Assembly (NCBI RefSeq): GCF_000967425.1
Contig: NZ_FO082820.1
Coordinates: 3,228,501-3,292,500, forward strand
Length of the DNA stretch: 64,000 bases
From: Pseudorhizobium banfieldiae
GTDB lineage: Bacteria; Pseudomonadota; Alphaproteobacteria; Rhizobiales; Rhizobiaceae
Direction: 5' to 3'
This document shows positions 51,833 to 63,730 of the stretch, piece by piece; the first letter of the stretch is position 1, and each line of letters begins with the position of its first letter. The notes under the pieces are model-generated. The model made no database searches, had not been told where the DNA came from, and worked only from the letters and a program-made list of their open reading frames with translations. The position numbers and the translations under genes are program-made.

Positions 51833-53365
51833 TCATATCCCACGACCAAGAACCCGTATCCCTTGAAGCGCGGGTGCGTCGCGGCCGACACGCTCGGCAT
51901 CGGGCGCCGGGTTGAGGACCTCCGGGCGACGCAGCAGGCCCGCAATCATTCCGGCACTGACCCAGTAGATCTGGGCGATAAAGGATACACTGCTGGTCGT
52001 AGCGATCGTGAACACGATCGCAACGATTAGGCCCAGGAGCCCCTGGTAATAGGCTGCTTCATCCTTGCGCCGAAGCCAACGAACGGCCAGTTGACCGCCA
52101 AGAACTGCGAACACGGAGACGAAAAGCGCGAGTCCGAACAGCCCAAACTCCAGCACCACCTGTAGGTAGCTGTTGACGATGTCGATAATTCCTTGCCCTT
52201 GCACGAGAACTTGCAGCTCGGGGGCAGCAATGAAGTCCTTGGACCCGAGCAGTGGTTGGCGTTGAATGACAAGCAGGGACTGTTCAAACAGCCTCTCGCG
52301 ATACGTTTCACTTCCCCGATCCGCAGACCCGACAAAGGGCAATAGGTTGAAGAGCCGCTCGAAGACCTGCATCGGCAGCAGGTAAATCGCCAAGAGGAGG
52401 CCGGTTATGGCAAGCATGCCGGTACGCCGTGCGCGGCTGTCGCTAAGAAGTACCACGAGTACGAACAACGCGAACCCAAGCCAGGGACCGCGAGATATAC
52501 TGGCTCCCAGACCGCCCAGAAGAAGCAATACTGTCAGGCTGCGCCAGCGGGATGAAATTCTTCGATCCGTAATGGAGATGGCTGATGCGGCCGCCACCAT
52601 GCACAGGAAGCCAAAGGCGATCGGCTCGATCGCCGTGACGGCCGCGCGCAGTAAGCCGTCCCTGAACAGGTAGGGCGTGATCAGGTCAATGTCCCACTCG
52701 AGGACCACCACATAATACACTCGCCAGGAGCGCCAGAACTCGAACATGCCGATCGCAGCCAAAGGGAGGGCAGCAACGACGATTGCGGTAAGGACCCGAT
52801 CCAGGTGCTGCCTCGTGCGCACGATCCGGCTGAAAACGAAATAGGGAAGCAGGATATCAAGAAAGTAGCCCGGCAGGAGGCGCAGTACAGATGCGATATC
52901 ATCCTGTCGCGCAGCGAGCGCCGTGAGCAAGGCCCAAAATCCGATCGCGGGCAAGTCCACGCCCCGCAGACTGCGATTGCTCGGTTCCGACCATAACCCT
53001 ATGGCGACTGGTAAAAGAAGACTCAGGCTGAGAAGCCTCGGCAGGTTGAGATCCAGCACTCGATTGAAGACCCCGGGAATTCCTATTCCGACAGCAAGGC
53101 ACGGGGCGGAGAAAAGCAAGACGATGTAGAGGGCCGCAGGTTCCTTGGAACGGAGATGAATAAAAACGCTCAACAGCGACATCAGCACGATGAAGACCAT
53201 GAAGTCACGTGAGAGGAAGGCGAAAACTGTGGCAGCAAGCCAACTGCCCTGCCAGAGCCAAAGCTCCCGGGAAGCTATCAGAGGTGACGCCAGCCGGTTC
53301 GCCAGCAATAATGCTGGCACCGCAACGGCAATGACGTAGATGAGTGCCTTGATGTACTCCGGCAT
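51833..53365 (-). CDS. O-antigen ligase / Wzy-like polymerase
   Basis: About 510 residues with 10-12 membrane segments. The late periplasmic loop holds RGSETYRERLFEQSL, then QPLLGSKDF and NSYLQVVLEFGLFGLAL, the pattern of the Wzy_C/O-antigen ligase family. Predicted to polymerise repeat units or ligate the chain. It is the only such protein in the window. The ATG at 53365 follows GGGGA; an in-frame start at 53386 is possible. It precedes the SGNH gene by 28 bases, and they probably form one transcript. Confidence 0.92.
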   Translation of the reverse strand: MPEYIKALIYVIAVAVPALLLANRLASPLIASRELWLWQGSWLAATVFAFLSRDFMVFIVLMSLLSVFIHLRSKEPAALYIVLLFSAPCLAVGIGIPGVFNRVLDLNLPRLLSLSLLLPVAIGLWSEPSNRSLRGVDLPAIGFWALLTALAARQDDIASVLRLLPGYFLDILLPYFVFSRIVRTRQHLDRVLTAIVVAALPLAAIGMFEFWRSWRVYYVVVLEWDIDLITPYLFRDGLLRAAVTAIEPIAFGFLCMVAAASAISITDRRISSRWRSLTVLLLLGGLGASISRGPWLGFALFVLVVLLSDSRARRTGMLAITGLLLAIYLLPMQVFERLFNLLPFVGSADRGSETYRERLFEQSLLVIQRQPLLGSKDFIAAPELQVLVQGQGIIDIVNSYLQVVLEFGLFGLALFVSVFAVLGGQLAVRWLRRKDEAAYYQGLLGLIVAIVFTIATTSSVSFIAQIYWVSAGMIAGLLRRPEVLNPAPDAERVGRDAPALQGIRVLGRGI

Positions 53366-53517
53366 ATCGTCCCCTGTGACCGCCAATGCCAGATCCCGAA
53401 GCTACACGCGCGGGCGACAACTCCGCACCATGTCCAATAGGAGTAGCTTCCCCTCCCTTTGGTATTCTTGCCCAACACGTAAATCGCAGCCTGAATGAGC
53501 ACTGAAGGGAGAGCACC

Positions 53518-55044
53518 TTGCTTACTCGTCGAGATGCGTTGGGCCTGATTGCCGCCGGGGTGTTGGAACGCTCTGCGCTGGCAATGACAGCGCGCCGACA
53601 GGCATCAGGCAGCGTCCCCTTGGGGTTGAATTTGAGCGGAACAAGCTACTGGGCCAGCGAGACCCCCTTCACCAACCTCGCACATAATGCAGCTCCATGG
53701 CGTGTTCAGGTGCAAGGTGCTCCATTCACCTGGGATGAGCCCCTTCCCCCCCTGACCGAGGACGGCTATCCGACCAGAATACCGGACGGATCCTTTGTCG
53801 ATAGCTTCCTGATCTACAGTTCGCATCGGAAGCACCTCTCGCCGACCCTGTCGCTGCACTACGACGGCCGTGGCCATATTGCCTATATCGGAGGCGCCGA
53901 GCTCGTAGAGCGCCGACCCGGCGTCGACCACGTCCGCAACCTGCGCAAAAATGACGCCTTCACCATCAGGCTCATCCATACGGCCGCCGATGATCCAATC
54001 CGCAATATCCGACTTGTCGAAAGCGAAGCCGCCACTGCGGACACCTTCCGGGGAGACTTCCTGAGCCGCTTGAAAGGCTTTTCCGTTTTGAGATTCATGG
54101 ACTGGATGGCGACGAACGACTCACCGGTTAAAGCCTGGTCGGAGCGTGTCCGCCAGGGTAGCTTTGGCCGATCTCACCAGGGAGTCGCGCTGGAGACGAT
54201 GATCGAGCTGGCGAACCGCTCAGGCGTGCCTCCGTGGTTCAACGTTCCACATATGGCCGATGACGACTATATTGAGCGGTTTGCGACGCAGACTCTGGAG
54301 CATCTGGACCCTGCTCTTCCTGTCTACCTAGAGTACTCAAACGAGGTGTGGAATTCAATCTTTTCCCAGGCTGCCTATGCGCAGGAGCGAGGCTTGACTG
54401 AGGGACTCTCGTCCAACCCTTTCGAAGCCCAGTTGCGCTTCTATGCGACCCGCACAACGGAAATCATCAAAATCTGGGAGCGCGTCTTTGCTGCGCAAGC
54501 TTCTCGCATCCTCGGGGTGTATGCGGCTCAGTTCGAAAATCCCTGGACCAGCGAGACCATCCTTTCGGTGCCAGGAGTGGCTGATCATGCCGATATTCTA
54601 GCAATCGCACCCTATTTCGGCGGCTCTTTCGGAGCTCCCGATCACGCCGAAGATGTTCAGACTTGGTCGCTGGATAGGCTGTTTGAAGCCCTCAATGAGG
54701 AGGTGGATAACAAGAATCGCACGCACATCCTGAGCCAACGAGCCATGGCACGCCGCTATGGATTACGCTTGGCAGCCTATGAGGGCGGCCAGCATCTGGT
54801 CGGATATGGAGGAACGGAAAATGACGATCAACTTACCGATCTGTTCATAGCAGCCAACCGCGATCGCCGCATGAACGACCTTTATGTACGTCACCTCAAG
54901 ATCTGGCACGAAGCCGGTGGAGATCTCTTCGCCTTTTTCGCATCCATGGCTGAACCCAGCAAATGGGGAAGTTGGGGGCTTCTCGAATTTGAAGGCGATT
55001 GGAACCCCAAGTGGGGTGCGGTTCAGAGCCTCCTGCCGGCTTGA
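53518..55044 (+). CDS. Exported glycosidase-like protein
   Basis: 508 residues. The start is a TTG with AAGGGAGA at good spacing; the N-terminus MLTRRDALGLIAAGVL has a twin-arginine-like RR before a hydrophobic stretch, suggesting export. The middle contains YLEYSNEVWNSIF, where an N-E pair in a TIM-barrel-like setting resembles a clan A glycosidase acid/base, and a later AYEGGQHLVGYGG that could hold the second Glu. Similar proteins are often labelled cellulose-binding. It may trim the polysaccharide. No carbohydrate-binding module is evident. Confidence 0.78.
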   Translation: MLTRRDALGLIAAGVLERSALAMTARRQASGSVPLGLNLSGTSYWASETPFTNLAHNAAPWRVQVQGAPFTWDEPLPPLTEDGYPTRIPDGSFVDSFLIYSSHRKHLSPTLSLHYDGRGHIAYIGGAELVERRPGVDHVRNLRKNDAFTIRLIHTAADDPIRNIRLVESEAATADTFRGDFLSRLKGFSVLRFMDWMATNDSPVKAWSERVRQGSFGRSHQGVALETMIELANRSGVPPWFNVPHMADDDYIERFATQTLEHLDPALPVYLEYSNEVWNSIFSQAAYAQERGLTEGLSSNPFEAQLRFYATRTTEIIKIWERVFAAQASRILGVYAAQFENPWTSETILSVPGVADHADILAIAPYFGGSFGAPDHAEDVQTWSLDRLFEALNEEVDNKNRTHILSQRAMARRYGLRLAAYEGGQHLVGYGGTENDDQLTDLFIAANRDRRMNDLYVRHLKIWHEAGGDLFAFFASMAEPSKWGSWGLLEFEGDWNPKWGAVQSLLPA

Positions 55045-55088
55045 ACGCGATGGACGAACTACTGCGGTCGCTGCCCGATACGCCTAGC

Positions 55089-55111
55089 GGACCGGCTCAC
55101 GGTGCCGGTCC
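55089..55111. terminator. Hairpin after the glycosidase-like gene
   Basis: An 8-bp perfect stem (GGACCGGC and complement) with a 7-base loop, 45 bases after the stop. It is followed by CAAAATTC rather than a T-run, so termination is uncertain. Confidence 0.4.
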
Positions 55112-55188
55112 AAAATTCATTAACCTAACCAGGTTGTGCTAGCATGGTAACATAAAGCGCATTCCTTATCGCGAATCGGAGAGCGAGG

Positions 55189-55482
55189 ATGCCGAGAAAT
55201 TCCAGAGCACCGCGTACGCGTATGGAGCAACCGGATCCGGATCCAGCATGGAGTGAATGGTCGGCGCCCGTCCTCGTCAAGCTGGGCGCTCACCGTAGAC
55301 TTGCAATCAAAAATCCCGCCGAAGCCCTCTCACTCCTCACCAACCGCTGGCCCGGGCGTCGGAGCGATGAATATCTCAGGGCCCGTCACCTTGCGTCCGA
55401 GTTTCTGCGTCGACGTGCTACGCGTGAGGAGGTGCGCGATGCTTTCCTCGCCGCAATCAGTGCAGAAGGCTTTCTTGACTGA
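55189..55482 (+). CDS. DUF982 domain protein
   Basis: 97 residues. After a charged leader, the core PVLVKLGAHRRLAIKNPAEA, LTNRWPGRRSDEY and ATREEVRDAFLAAIS matches DUF982 and the protein at 13771. Function unknown. GAGAGCGAGG lies before the ATG. It stands alone between the glycosidase-like gene and the interrupted mucR gene. Confidence 0.85.
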   Translation: MPRNSRAPRTRMEQPDPDPAWSEWSAPVLVKLGAHRRLAIKNPAEALSLLTNRWPGRRSDEYLRARHLASEFLRRRATREEVRDAFLAAISAEGFLD

Positions 55483-55735
55483 GTCCGGGCGACTGGAGAC
55501 AACCTGCACCGACGGTCACCGCTGTAAAACCGACCGGGTCTTGGGCTCCCGCACTTGGATTGGTCTGGTCAGGCGAACATCCAAAATCAGCCTGTACGAT
55601 CTTGATCTATGGAAACTCGTAACGTGCCAACCTGTCCGCAAGTCCGTACTCACATCTCATGTTCGATGGACTGTCAAAATCGGGTGTTAAATACGGAGCG
55701 GTCAAAGCCTGTGAACTGTCCAAGGTCACAGGATG

Positions 55736-56125
55736 TTATGTCCTTCTGTCGCCGGACTTAGGGGTGCCCCCCAACCCCATCTTCTTTGCCAACTGCGAAC
55801 GCTTCTCCGAATACAAAGGGGCAACCATTGGATAATCCGAAACAAGGTTCCATTTCGCTCGGTAGTCGTTCGGGCTCATCTGATGCTGTTCCCGCAAGTG
55901 GCGTTTCAGCGACTTGAAGGGCAATCCGTCTTCAAGACAGACTAGATGCTCCGGAGTCAGCGAATTCTCAACAGGAACCGCCGAACTTCGAACGTCGATA
56001 GCTCCAGTTACCTGCGACGACGCAATCTTTCGTAAGGCGCAGCGAACGGTGATTATGAGCGATGGCAACTGGGCTTTCGGCACGTTGTGCGCACGAACAT
56101 AAGCCGCCACAATGCGAACTGCCAA
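55736..56125 (-). CDS. mucR: MucR/Ros-family regulator, 5' end removed by an IS256-family element
   Basis: 129 codons from a TTG. The protein shows the family core: AVRIVAAYVRAHNVP, then TPEHLVCLEDGLPFKSLKRH with the zinc-finger Cys, Asp and His residues, then YRAKWNLVSDYPMVAP and KRSQLAKKMGLG. MucR/Ros proteins are zinc-finger repressors that govern exopolysaccharide genes in rhizobia. Joining the sequence across the IS (one target copy removed) gives an uninterrupted frame from an ATG at 57604 that adds about 18 codons (starting MGEGGLSFGSRKVV). So the gene has lost its promoter, ribosome site and start. The TTG at 56125 might still permit some translation. Confidence 0.85.
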   Translation of the reverse strand: MAVRIVAAYVRAHNVPKAQLPSLIITVRCALRKIASSQVTGAIDVRSSAVPVENSLTPEHLVCLEDGLPFKSLKRHLREQHQMSPNDYRAKWNLVSDYPMVAPLYSEKRSQLAKKMGLGGTPKSGDRRT

Positions 56126-56165
56126 CTCGTCCGATGCAACTACTTTCCGAGACCCAAACGATAGT

Positions 56166-56173
56166 CCTCCCTC
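56166..56173. repeat. IS target-site duplication, left copy
   Basis: CCTCCCTC directly before the left end of the IS; identical to 57591-57598. Confidence 0.85.
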
Positions 56174-56200
56174 GATCGTGCCCCCCGGCGTGGTGTAGCT
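56174..56200. repeat. IS256-family left inverted repeat
   Basis: 27 bases ending in GTGGTGTAGCT; 23 of 27 match the right end. Confidence 0.85.
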
Positions 56201-56239
56201 TTGGCGGTCGCCGTGCTTCCGGACAGAGCCGGGAATGGA

Positions 56240-57436
56240 TCAGCTTGCGGCTGGCAGGCTGATGAGCGGATCATCGCTCATCGTGGCGATTGTCTCAAGT
56301 GTCATGTAGCGGGACCGCTGGACGGCCCATTCGTCGTTCTGTTCGAGCAGCAGCGCACCGACTAGGCGCATGATGGCGTCGTCGTTTGGGAAGATGCCGA
56401 CGACCTCTGTGCGTCGCTTGATCTCACCGTTCAATCGCTCAATCGGGTTTGTCGAGTGGAGTTTGGCCCAATGCTGCTTGGGAAAGGTCATGTAGGCGAG
56501 CACGTCTTGCTCGGCACTGTCCATGAGACTGGCGAGTTTGGGCACCTTCGGCCTGATCTGGTCGGCGACGTTGCGCCATTGGGTACTTGCAGCCTCTGAC
56601 GTGTCTTGGGCAAAGGCCGTGGCGATGAAGGCGGAGACAACACGGCGTCCGCTCTTTCCGGCATGGGCGAGCGCATTGCGCATGAAGTGAACCCTGCAGC
56701 GCTGCCAGGTGGCCGAGAGAACCTTGGAGACGGCGGCTTTTATGCCTTCATGTGCGTCAGAGACGACGAGCTTGACGCCACGCAGACCCCGCCTTGTCAG
56801 CTTACGCAGGAACTCTGTCCAGATCGCCTCGGCCTCGGATGTGCCGATCTCCATACCGAGCACCTCGCGTCGACCGTCGGTGTTGACGCCGACGGCGATG
56901 ATGACGGCGACGGAGACGATGCGCCCGCCGCGCCGGACCTTGAGGTAGGTCGCATCGATCCAAAGGTAGGGCCATTCCCCTTCGATGGGCCTGTCGAGGA
57001 AGGCCTTCACCTTCTCGTCGATCTCCTCGCAGAGCCGGGATACCTGGCTCTTGGAGATGCCCGACATGCCCATGGCCTTAACGAGGTCATCGACGGATCG
57101 GGTCGAGACGCCTTGGATATAGGCCTCTTGGATCACCGCCGTCAGGGCCTTCTCTGCCATGCGGCGTGGTTCGAGAAAGCTTGGAAAATAGCTGCCTGTG
57201 CGAAGCTTCGGAATGCGCAGCTCGACGGTGCCCGCCCGTGTCTCCCAGTCCCGGTCGCGATAGCCGTTGCGCTGGGCAAGTCGGAAGCCATTCTTCTCGC
57301 CATAACCCGCGCCCGTCTTTGTGCCGACCTCCAGCGCCATCAGCTTCTCGGCAGCGAAGCCGATCATCTCGCGCAGCAAATCGGCGTCGGCGCTCTTCTC
57401 AACGAGTGAGCGCAGGTTCATCATGTCGTCGGTCAT
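56240..57436 (-). CDS. IS256-family (mutator-type) transposase
   Basis: 398 residues, full length and undamaged. The DDE residues are visible in [22 protein letters not shown] and [13 protein letters not shown], with the C/H region [12 protein letters not shown] before the last. The N-terminal part has the family's [17 protein letters not shown] and [25 protein letters not shown] lies about ten bases before the ATG. It is the only gene in the element. Confidence 0.97.
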   Translation of the reverse strand: MTDDMMNLRSLVEKSADADLLREMIGFAAEKLMALEVGTKTGAGYGEKNGFRLAQRNGYRDRDWETRAGTVELRIPKLRTGSYFPSFLEPRRMAEKALTAVIQEAYIQGVSTRSVDDLVKAMGMSGISKSQVSRLCEEIDEKVKAFLDRPIEGEWPYLWIDATYLKVRRGGRIVSVAVIIAVGVNTDGRREVLGMEIGTSEAEAIWTEFLRKLTRRGLRGVKLVVSDAHEGIKAAVSKVLSATWQRCRVHFMRNALAHAGKSGRRVVSAFIATAFAQDTSEAASTQWRNVADQIRPKVPKLASLMDSAEQDVLAYMTFPKQHWAKLHSTNPIERLNGEIKRRTEVVGIFPNDDAIMRLVGALLLEQNDEWAVQRSRYMTLETIATMSDDPLISLPAAS

Positions 57437-57563
57437 CGGTGGTGTCCCTCAGGTTGGCTCTAAGCAACCCGACCCTACCGGAAAACACTGGTGACCACCG
57501 CTACGCCGCCCGCTCCCTACAGCACCTTGGAGGGTGCACTCGCGAGCGGCTTCGCTATCACCC

Positions 57564-57590
57564 AGCTACACCACTCGGCGGGACACGATC
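57564..57590. repeat. IS256-family right inverted repeat
   Basis: 27 bases beginning AGCTACACCAC; pairs with 56174-56200. Confidence 0.85.
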
Positions 57591-57598
57591 CCTCCCTC
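57591..57598. repeat. IS target-site duplication, right copy
   Basis: CCTCCCTC directly after the right end of the IS; identical to 56166-56173. Confidence 0.85.
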
Positions 57599-57604
57599 AC
57601 CCAT
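57591..57604 (-). pseudogene. mucR: Separated 5' end of the mucR-family gene
   Basis: On the minus strand an ATG at 57604 begins codons for M-G-E-G and runs into the IS. GGGAGA lies about nine bases upstream of this ATG. When the IS is removed, the frame joins exactly to the MucR core at 55736-56125. Confidence 0.75.
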
Positions 57605-57772
57605 GCAAGCGTCTCCCTCGCTCGGCCTCCCCAAAGACCGAGGAGGAGTGGCCATGGAACCTATTGTCGGGCAAGTCTAGGCGGGTGCCTCGCATCCTGA
57701 AAGATCACCCAAAGCAGTAGTACTTCCTACCGCAGAGGACCGATTTGTAGCCAAGCTGTCATGGCTCCAACG

Positions 57773-58776
57773 TTACCAGATACGGGCGGTCCCGGACCTG
57801 GCTGCTCGGCCACCCGGCTTCTCGAACTGCCGCAGCAGCTGATGGTCGGGGAACGCCAAGATGTTCTCGTAGCTGCGCGGCTCAGGTTCCCTGACTTGTC
57901 TTAGGACAGGCTCCTCGCCATGCTTCAACTGCCCCCTCAGTTTCGCCAGCGGAGAAGCGGATGCTGGAGCAAAAACGAGTTCGCAGAAGAGGTAGCTGGG
58001 CAAGCAGCTCCCGATTTCAAGGGAAGGCCTTGTTCTCTGAATGCTGCCCGTGAAACTCAAAGGCAAGGATCGGACGGTAACGGGATATGGTGGATCGGAG
58101 GCCGCGCAAAACCGCAGGTTCAAAGCCTTCCACGTCGATCTTGATGAAGTCCAGTCGGCTCAGTCGCAGATCATCAACCACAACATCGCCCGGGTGAACC
58201 TGGATCGGCTTGATCCGACACCGCTCTACGGGCTTCTCATCTCCCATGAAACCACTGTTGCCCAGATTGCCGTCGAGGTTTTCTCGGAATGCCAAGACCT
58301 CGTCACGCTCCCCCAAAGCCACCTGATGGGCTGTCACATGAACGAGATTGTTCGCTTCGATATTCCGCGTTAGGCGCCGAAACGTCTCCGCGTTCGGTTC
58401 GAAACAATGAATTATGGAAAAGTCGCCGCTGAGGTAGATTGAATGATTGCCAATATTCGCGCCGATATCCAACGCAAACTGCCCCTTCCGGGAAGCGCCC
58501 CCGCAAGAAATGTAGAAACCGTCTCTCGTAGGTATCTTCCACGAAGATGGCGCGATCGACATACTCGCGCGGATCGAGGTGGAAAACAAAGCCCTCATTT
58601 GTTCGGTGAACAAAGCTGTTTTGCTTTTTGATCAGGCGCCTCTTTCGCGCAGGGCGTAGGAACATCTCTTCAAGCAATCTGTGTAGAGCGTAGCTTGTGT
58701 GTGGCATCTCTAGACTGCCTTCAGCTTCCGTATATGCTGCCTCGGCCAACCACTTGTTGGTGTCCTTGTCCTCCAT
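57773..58776 (-). pseudogene. FkbM-family methyltransferase gene with two frameshifts
   Basis: Three successive frames together make one FkbM-type SAM methyltransferase of about 335 residues. Frame 1 (from 58776) reads MEDKDTNKW to RGRFPEGAVCV. Frame 2 continues DIGANIGNHSIYL, FEPNAETFRRLTRNI, DFIKIDVEGFEPAVLRGL. Frame 3 continues with EIGSCLPSYLF and ends with YENILAFPDHQLL, a typical FkbM tail. One extra base near 58469-58470 and another near 58019-58024 explain the changes; both shift the frame the same way. FkbM enzymes O-methylate sugars and other groups. A sequencing error at both places is possible but less likely than decay, given the worn surroundings. Confidence 0.82.
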
Positions 58777-58824
58777 TGAGACTGAGAAGTTTACACTTCC
58801 CGCTCCCTTAGGCGGAAGAACCCT

Positions 58825-59022
58825 TCAGACGGAGCGCCCCCGTTTTGCCCGTAGAACCAGCTTCAGGCGGGCATAAATCTCCTCTGGCGAGCGATGAGAA
58901 GAAAGCTGATGGAGGCTTTCAGCGAGAATGCGAAGCTGGTCATCCGCCTGCTCAGAGTCGCGTATGCGTGCAAGCTTATCATTGATGACCATGGACAGCT
59001 TTTCGTCGGCGCCAACTGCCAT
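58825..59022 (-). CDS. Small hypothetical protein
   Basis: 65 residues from the ATG at 59022 (MAVGADEKLSMVINDKLARI), which has GGGAA six bases upstream. Charged and helical throughout; no family recognised. It lies 48 bases upstream of the fkbM pseudogene on the same strand. A TTG at 59061 extends the frame. It may be a real small gene or a remnant. Confidence 0.4.
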   Translation of the reverse strand: MAVGADEKLSMVINDKLARIRDSEQADDQLRILAESLHQLSSHRSPEEIYARLKLVLRAKRGRSV

Positions 59023-59073
59023 TTTACGTTCCCGATAACCTAGCACGTCACTATTCGGCAAATTCGGGGACGC

Positions 59074-59280
59074 ATGAAGATATGCTTTCGAGGTAGGACC
59101 ACATTTCCCGGAGGCTCCCTCAGCGCGATCGGAGACTGGTGGTCACTCCTGATCATCCGCGATGCTTTCGATGGTAAGCGACGTTCGGTGACTTCCAAAC
59201 CGGGCTCGGCATAAGCAGGGGCGTGTTGACCACTCGACTGCGCGATCTTGTCGAGCGAGGGATTTTGAGACTGCGCCAGC
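59074..59280 (+). pseudogene. Remnant of an HxlR-family regulator gene
   Basis: From an ATG at 59074 the frame reads to SLSAIGDWWSLLIIRDAF, the start of an HxlR winged helix. After one base is lost near 59182 it continues GDFQTGLGISRGVLTTRLRD and LVERGIL, the recognition part of the same domain. The C-terminal third is not found. One frameshift and a missing end mark it as a pseudogene. Confidence 0.7.
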
Positions 59281-59298
59281 GTCGGATGGGACTGTGGA

Positions 59299-60115
59299 GT
59301 GCACGCCGAAACACAGCCCAAAGACCGCTATGGCTGTACCAATCGCCAGCAGAAGCTGCCAATCGAGCACCTGGGCAAGATCGTCTGCACCAACAGCAAG
59401 ACGATTAGCCGTCCGGAGCTGGAGAAGCGGGTCGTTGCGGCGATACCGGACAATCTCCTCGGAGCGGACAACGTTGACCGGTTGAACCGAGAGATGTCCG
59501 CTTCGCTCGGACAGAAGCGGATTGAAGCCTCGGCAGAACCAACCAGGCTGGCGGCAGAGATCAAGGCTCTTGAGGTCAAGCAAAGGGCATTGGGGGAGAC
59601 GATCGTCGAGCGGATGATGGCGGGCCATCGAAAGATTCCGGCGCTCGATGCCAAGCTCGATGAACTGGAGAAGCAACGCCTTGCCCTGCAAGAGCGACTG
59701 GATCAACTCCCACCTGGAGCGACGTCATCTGGCGGCATTCCGCCCGTCATCAACTCCAGCGTGCTGCAGGCGCCGATCCGAGCGTTAAAGCATACAAGGC
59801 TCTCCTACACCGGCGACCGTGGAAGCCAGATCTGGATCGACTTCATGCGGCGGATCATCAGCAAGGTTGTCATCGAGCCCTCAGCTGATGGCAAGTCGGC
59901 AGACCTTTCGATCCACGGCCACCTCGCCGCCATCCTGGCAGCCCAGGAAGCGTGGCGGGAAGCATCACGGGAACTGCGTGAGCAGCATTCGGCCGGGTTC
60001 GTCCGCAAGCGGGCTGCTGGTGAGTTCAAGACTGTGCAGGAGAAGGTGAAGTATCTGAACCGGTGTCAGGCGCTCCTTGCGGAGAAGGAGGCTGAGTGGG
60101 TGCGGTTACAAGTCT
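59299..60115 (+). pseudogene. C-terminal remnant of a large serine recombinase
   Basis: The frame holds only the end of a resolvase-type recombinase: a zinc-ribbon-like piece (DRYGCTNRQQK, then CTNSKTISRPELEKRVVAAI), a long coiled coil (ASAEPTRLAAEIKALEVKQR to LALQERLDQLP) and a tail region. The N-terminal catalytic domain and recombinase domain are missing. The open frame carries on into the tRNA gene and ends at 60162, where the last residues GAGFEPAAFRL are translated tRNA, not protein. It marks a former integrated element next to the rRNA operon. Confidence 0.8.
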
Positions 60116-60118
60116 CGT

Positions 60119-60195
<77 letters not shown>

Positions 60196-60264
60196 TCACC
60201 AAGAGTCCGGGTTTTGGGCCCGGGAGCGAAGTCAGGCGTAGCCTGATGAGGTGAGGCCGTCAAG

Positions 60265-60287
60265 ATATCGATCCAGTGGATCGATAT
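60265..60287. repeat. Perfect inverted repeat between tRNA-fMet and 5S
   Basis: A 10-bp stem (ATATCGATCC and complement) with a 3-base loop. It lies between two copies of the tRNA 5' sequence and could guide transcript processing. Confidence 0.5.
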
Positions 60288-60296
60288 TAGGCCGAA

Positions 60297-60323
60297 CGGG
60301 CTGCTCCACCCCGCGTCACCAAG
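60297..60323 (-). repeat. Partial duplicate of the tRNA-fMet 5' end
   Basis: 27 bases identical to 60177-60203: the first 19 bases of tRNA-fMet plus 8 bases of its leader, placed 120 bases upstream in the direction of transcription. The rest of the tRNA is absent. Confidence 0.75.
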
Positions 60324-60419
60324 GATACGGACTTTTCTGGTCCGGAAGGGATGCTTGTTTTTCGTGTTTCTGAGAAGATTGTATTGTCCGCTTTTGTTTT
60401 GCGGCATTGCCTTTAATAG

Positions 60420-60534
60420 ACCTGGCAGCGACCTACTCTCCCGCGTCTTGAGACGAAGTACCATTGGCGCTGGGGCGTTTCACGGCCGTGTTCGGAATGG
60501 GAACGGGTGCGGCCGCCCCGCCATGACCACCAGG
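60420..60534 (-). rRNA. rrf: 5S ribosomal RNA
   Basis: On the minus strand the region reads as a 5S rRNA of about 115 bases, with CCCATTCCGAACACGG and GGGAGAGTAGG and pairing ends CCTGG/CCAGG. Ends are accurate to a few bases. Confidence 0.96.
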
Positions 60535-60821
60535 TCGATTAAGGGCAATGAACCAACATTTCTGTTGGCATGTGTTGAGAAGCTGGATTTTGGTTCATCG
60601 CCTTTGCTTTGTCCTGACGGGCTGATCGTGACCTGCCGGTCGCGGCCCTGCGGACGGTCGCCAAAGTCCTCGGGCTTGACCCGGGGATTGGCGACGGCCT
60701 TTGGCCTGTATGGCTGCCCCGCGCTCTTATCGAGCAAGGGCGCCAACAGTTGGCGATGGTCTTGTTGAACACGTCATGGCTTCATCTTGGCGTCTTGCGA
60801 CGCGTGATGAGCATGATCAAT
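60535..60821 (-). other. 23S-5S spacer
   Basis: About 290 bases, unusually long for this spacer. It contains the palindrome at 60657-60695 and no tRNA. Confidence 0.7.
60657..60695. repeat. Extragenic palindrome in the rRNA spacer
   Basis: Imperfect hairpin with arms GTCGCCAA and TTGGCGAC and an inner core CTCGGGCTTGACCCGGG. This core resembles a palindrome often scattered through alphaproteobacterial genomes. Confidence 0.5.

Positions 60822-63730
<2,909 letters not shown>

Larger units (their letters stand above)
56174..57590 (-). mobile_element. Complete IS256-family insertion sequence (1417 bp)
   Basis: Both 27-bp ends start GATCGTG when read inward and match at 23 of 27 positions. One intact transposase gene fills the interior, and a perfect 8-bp target duplication flanks the element, as is normal for IS256. 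All features of a recent, intact insertion are present. It sits a few codons into a mucR-family gene. Confidence 0.93.
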
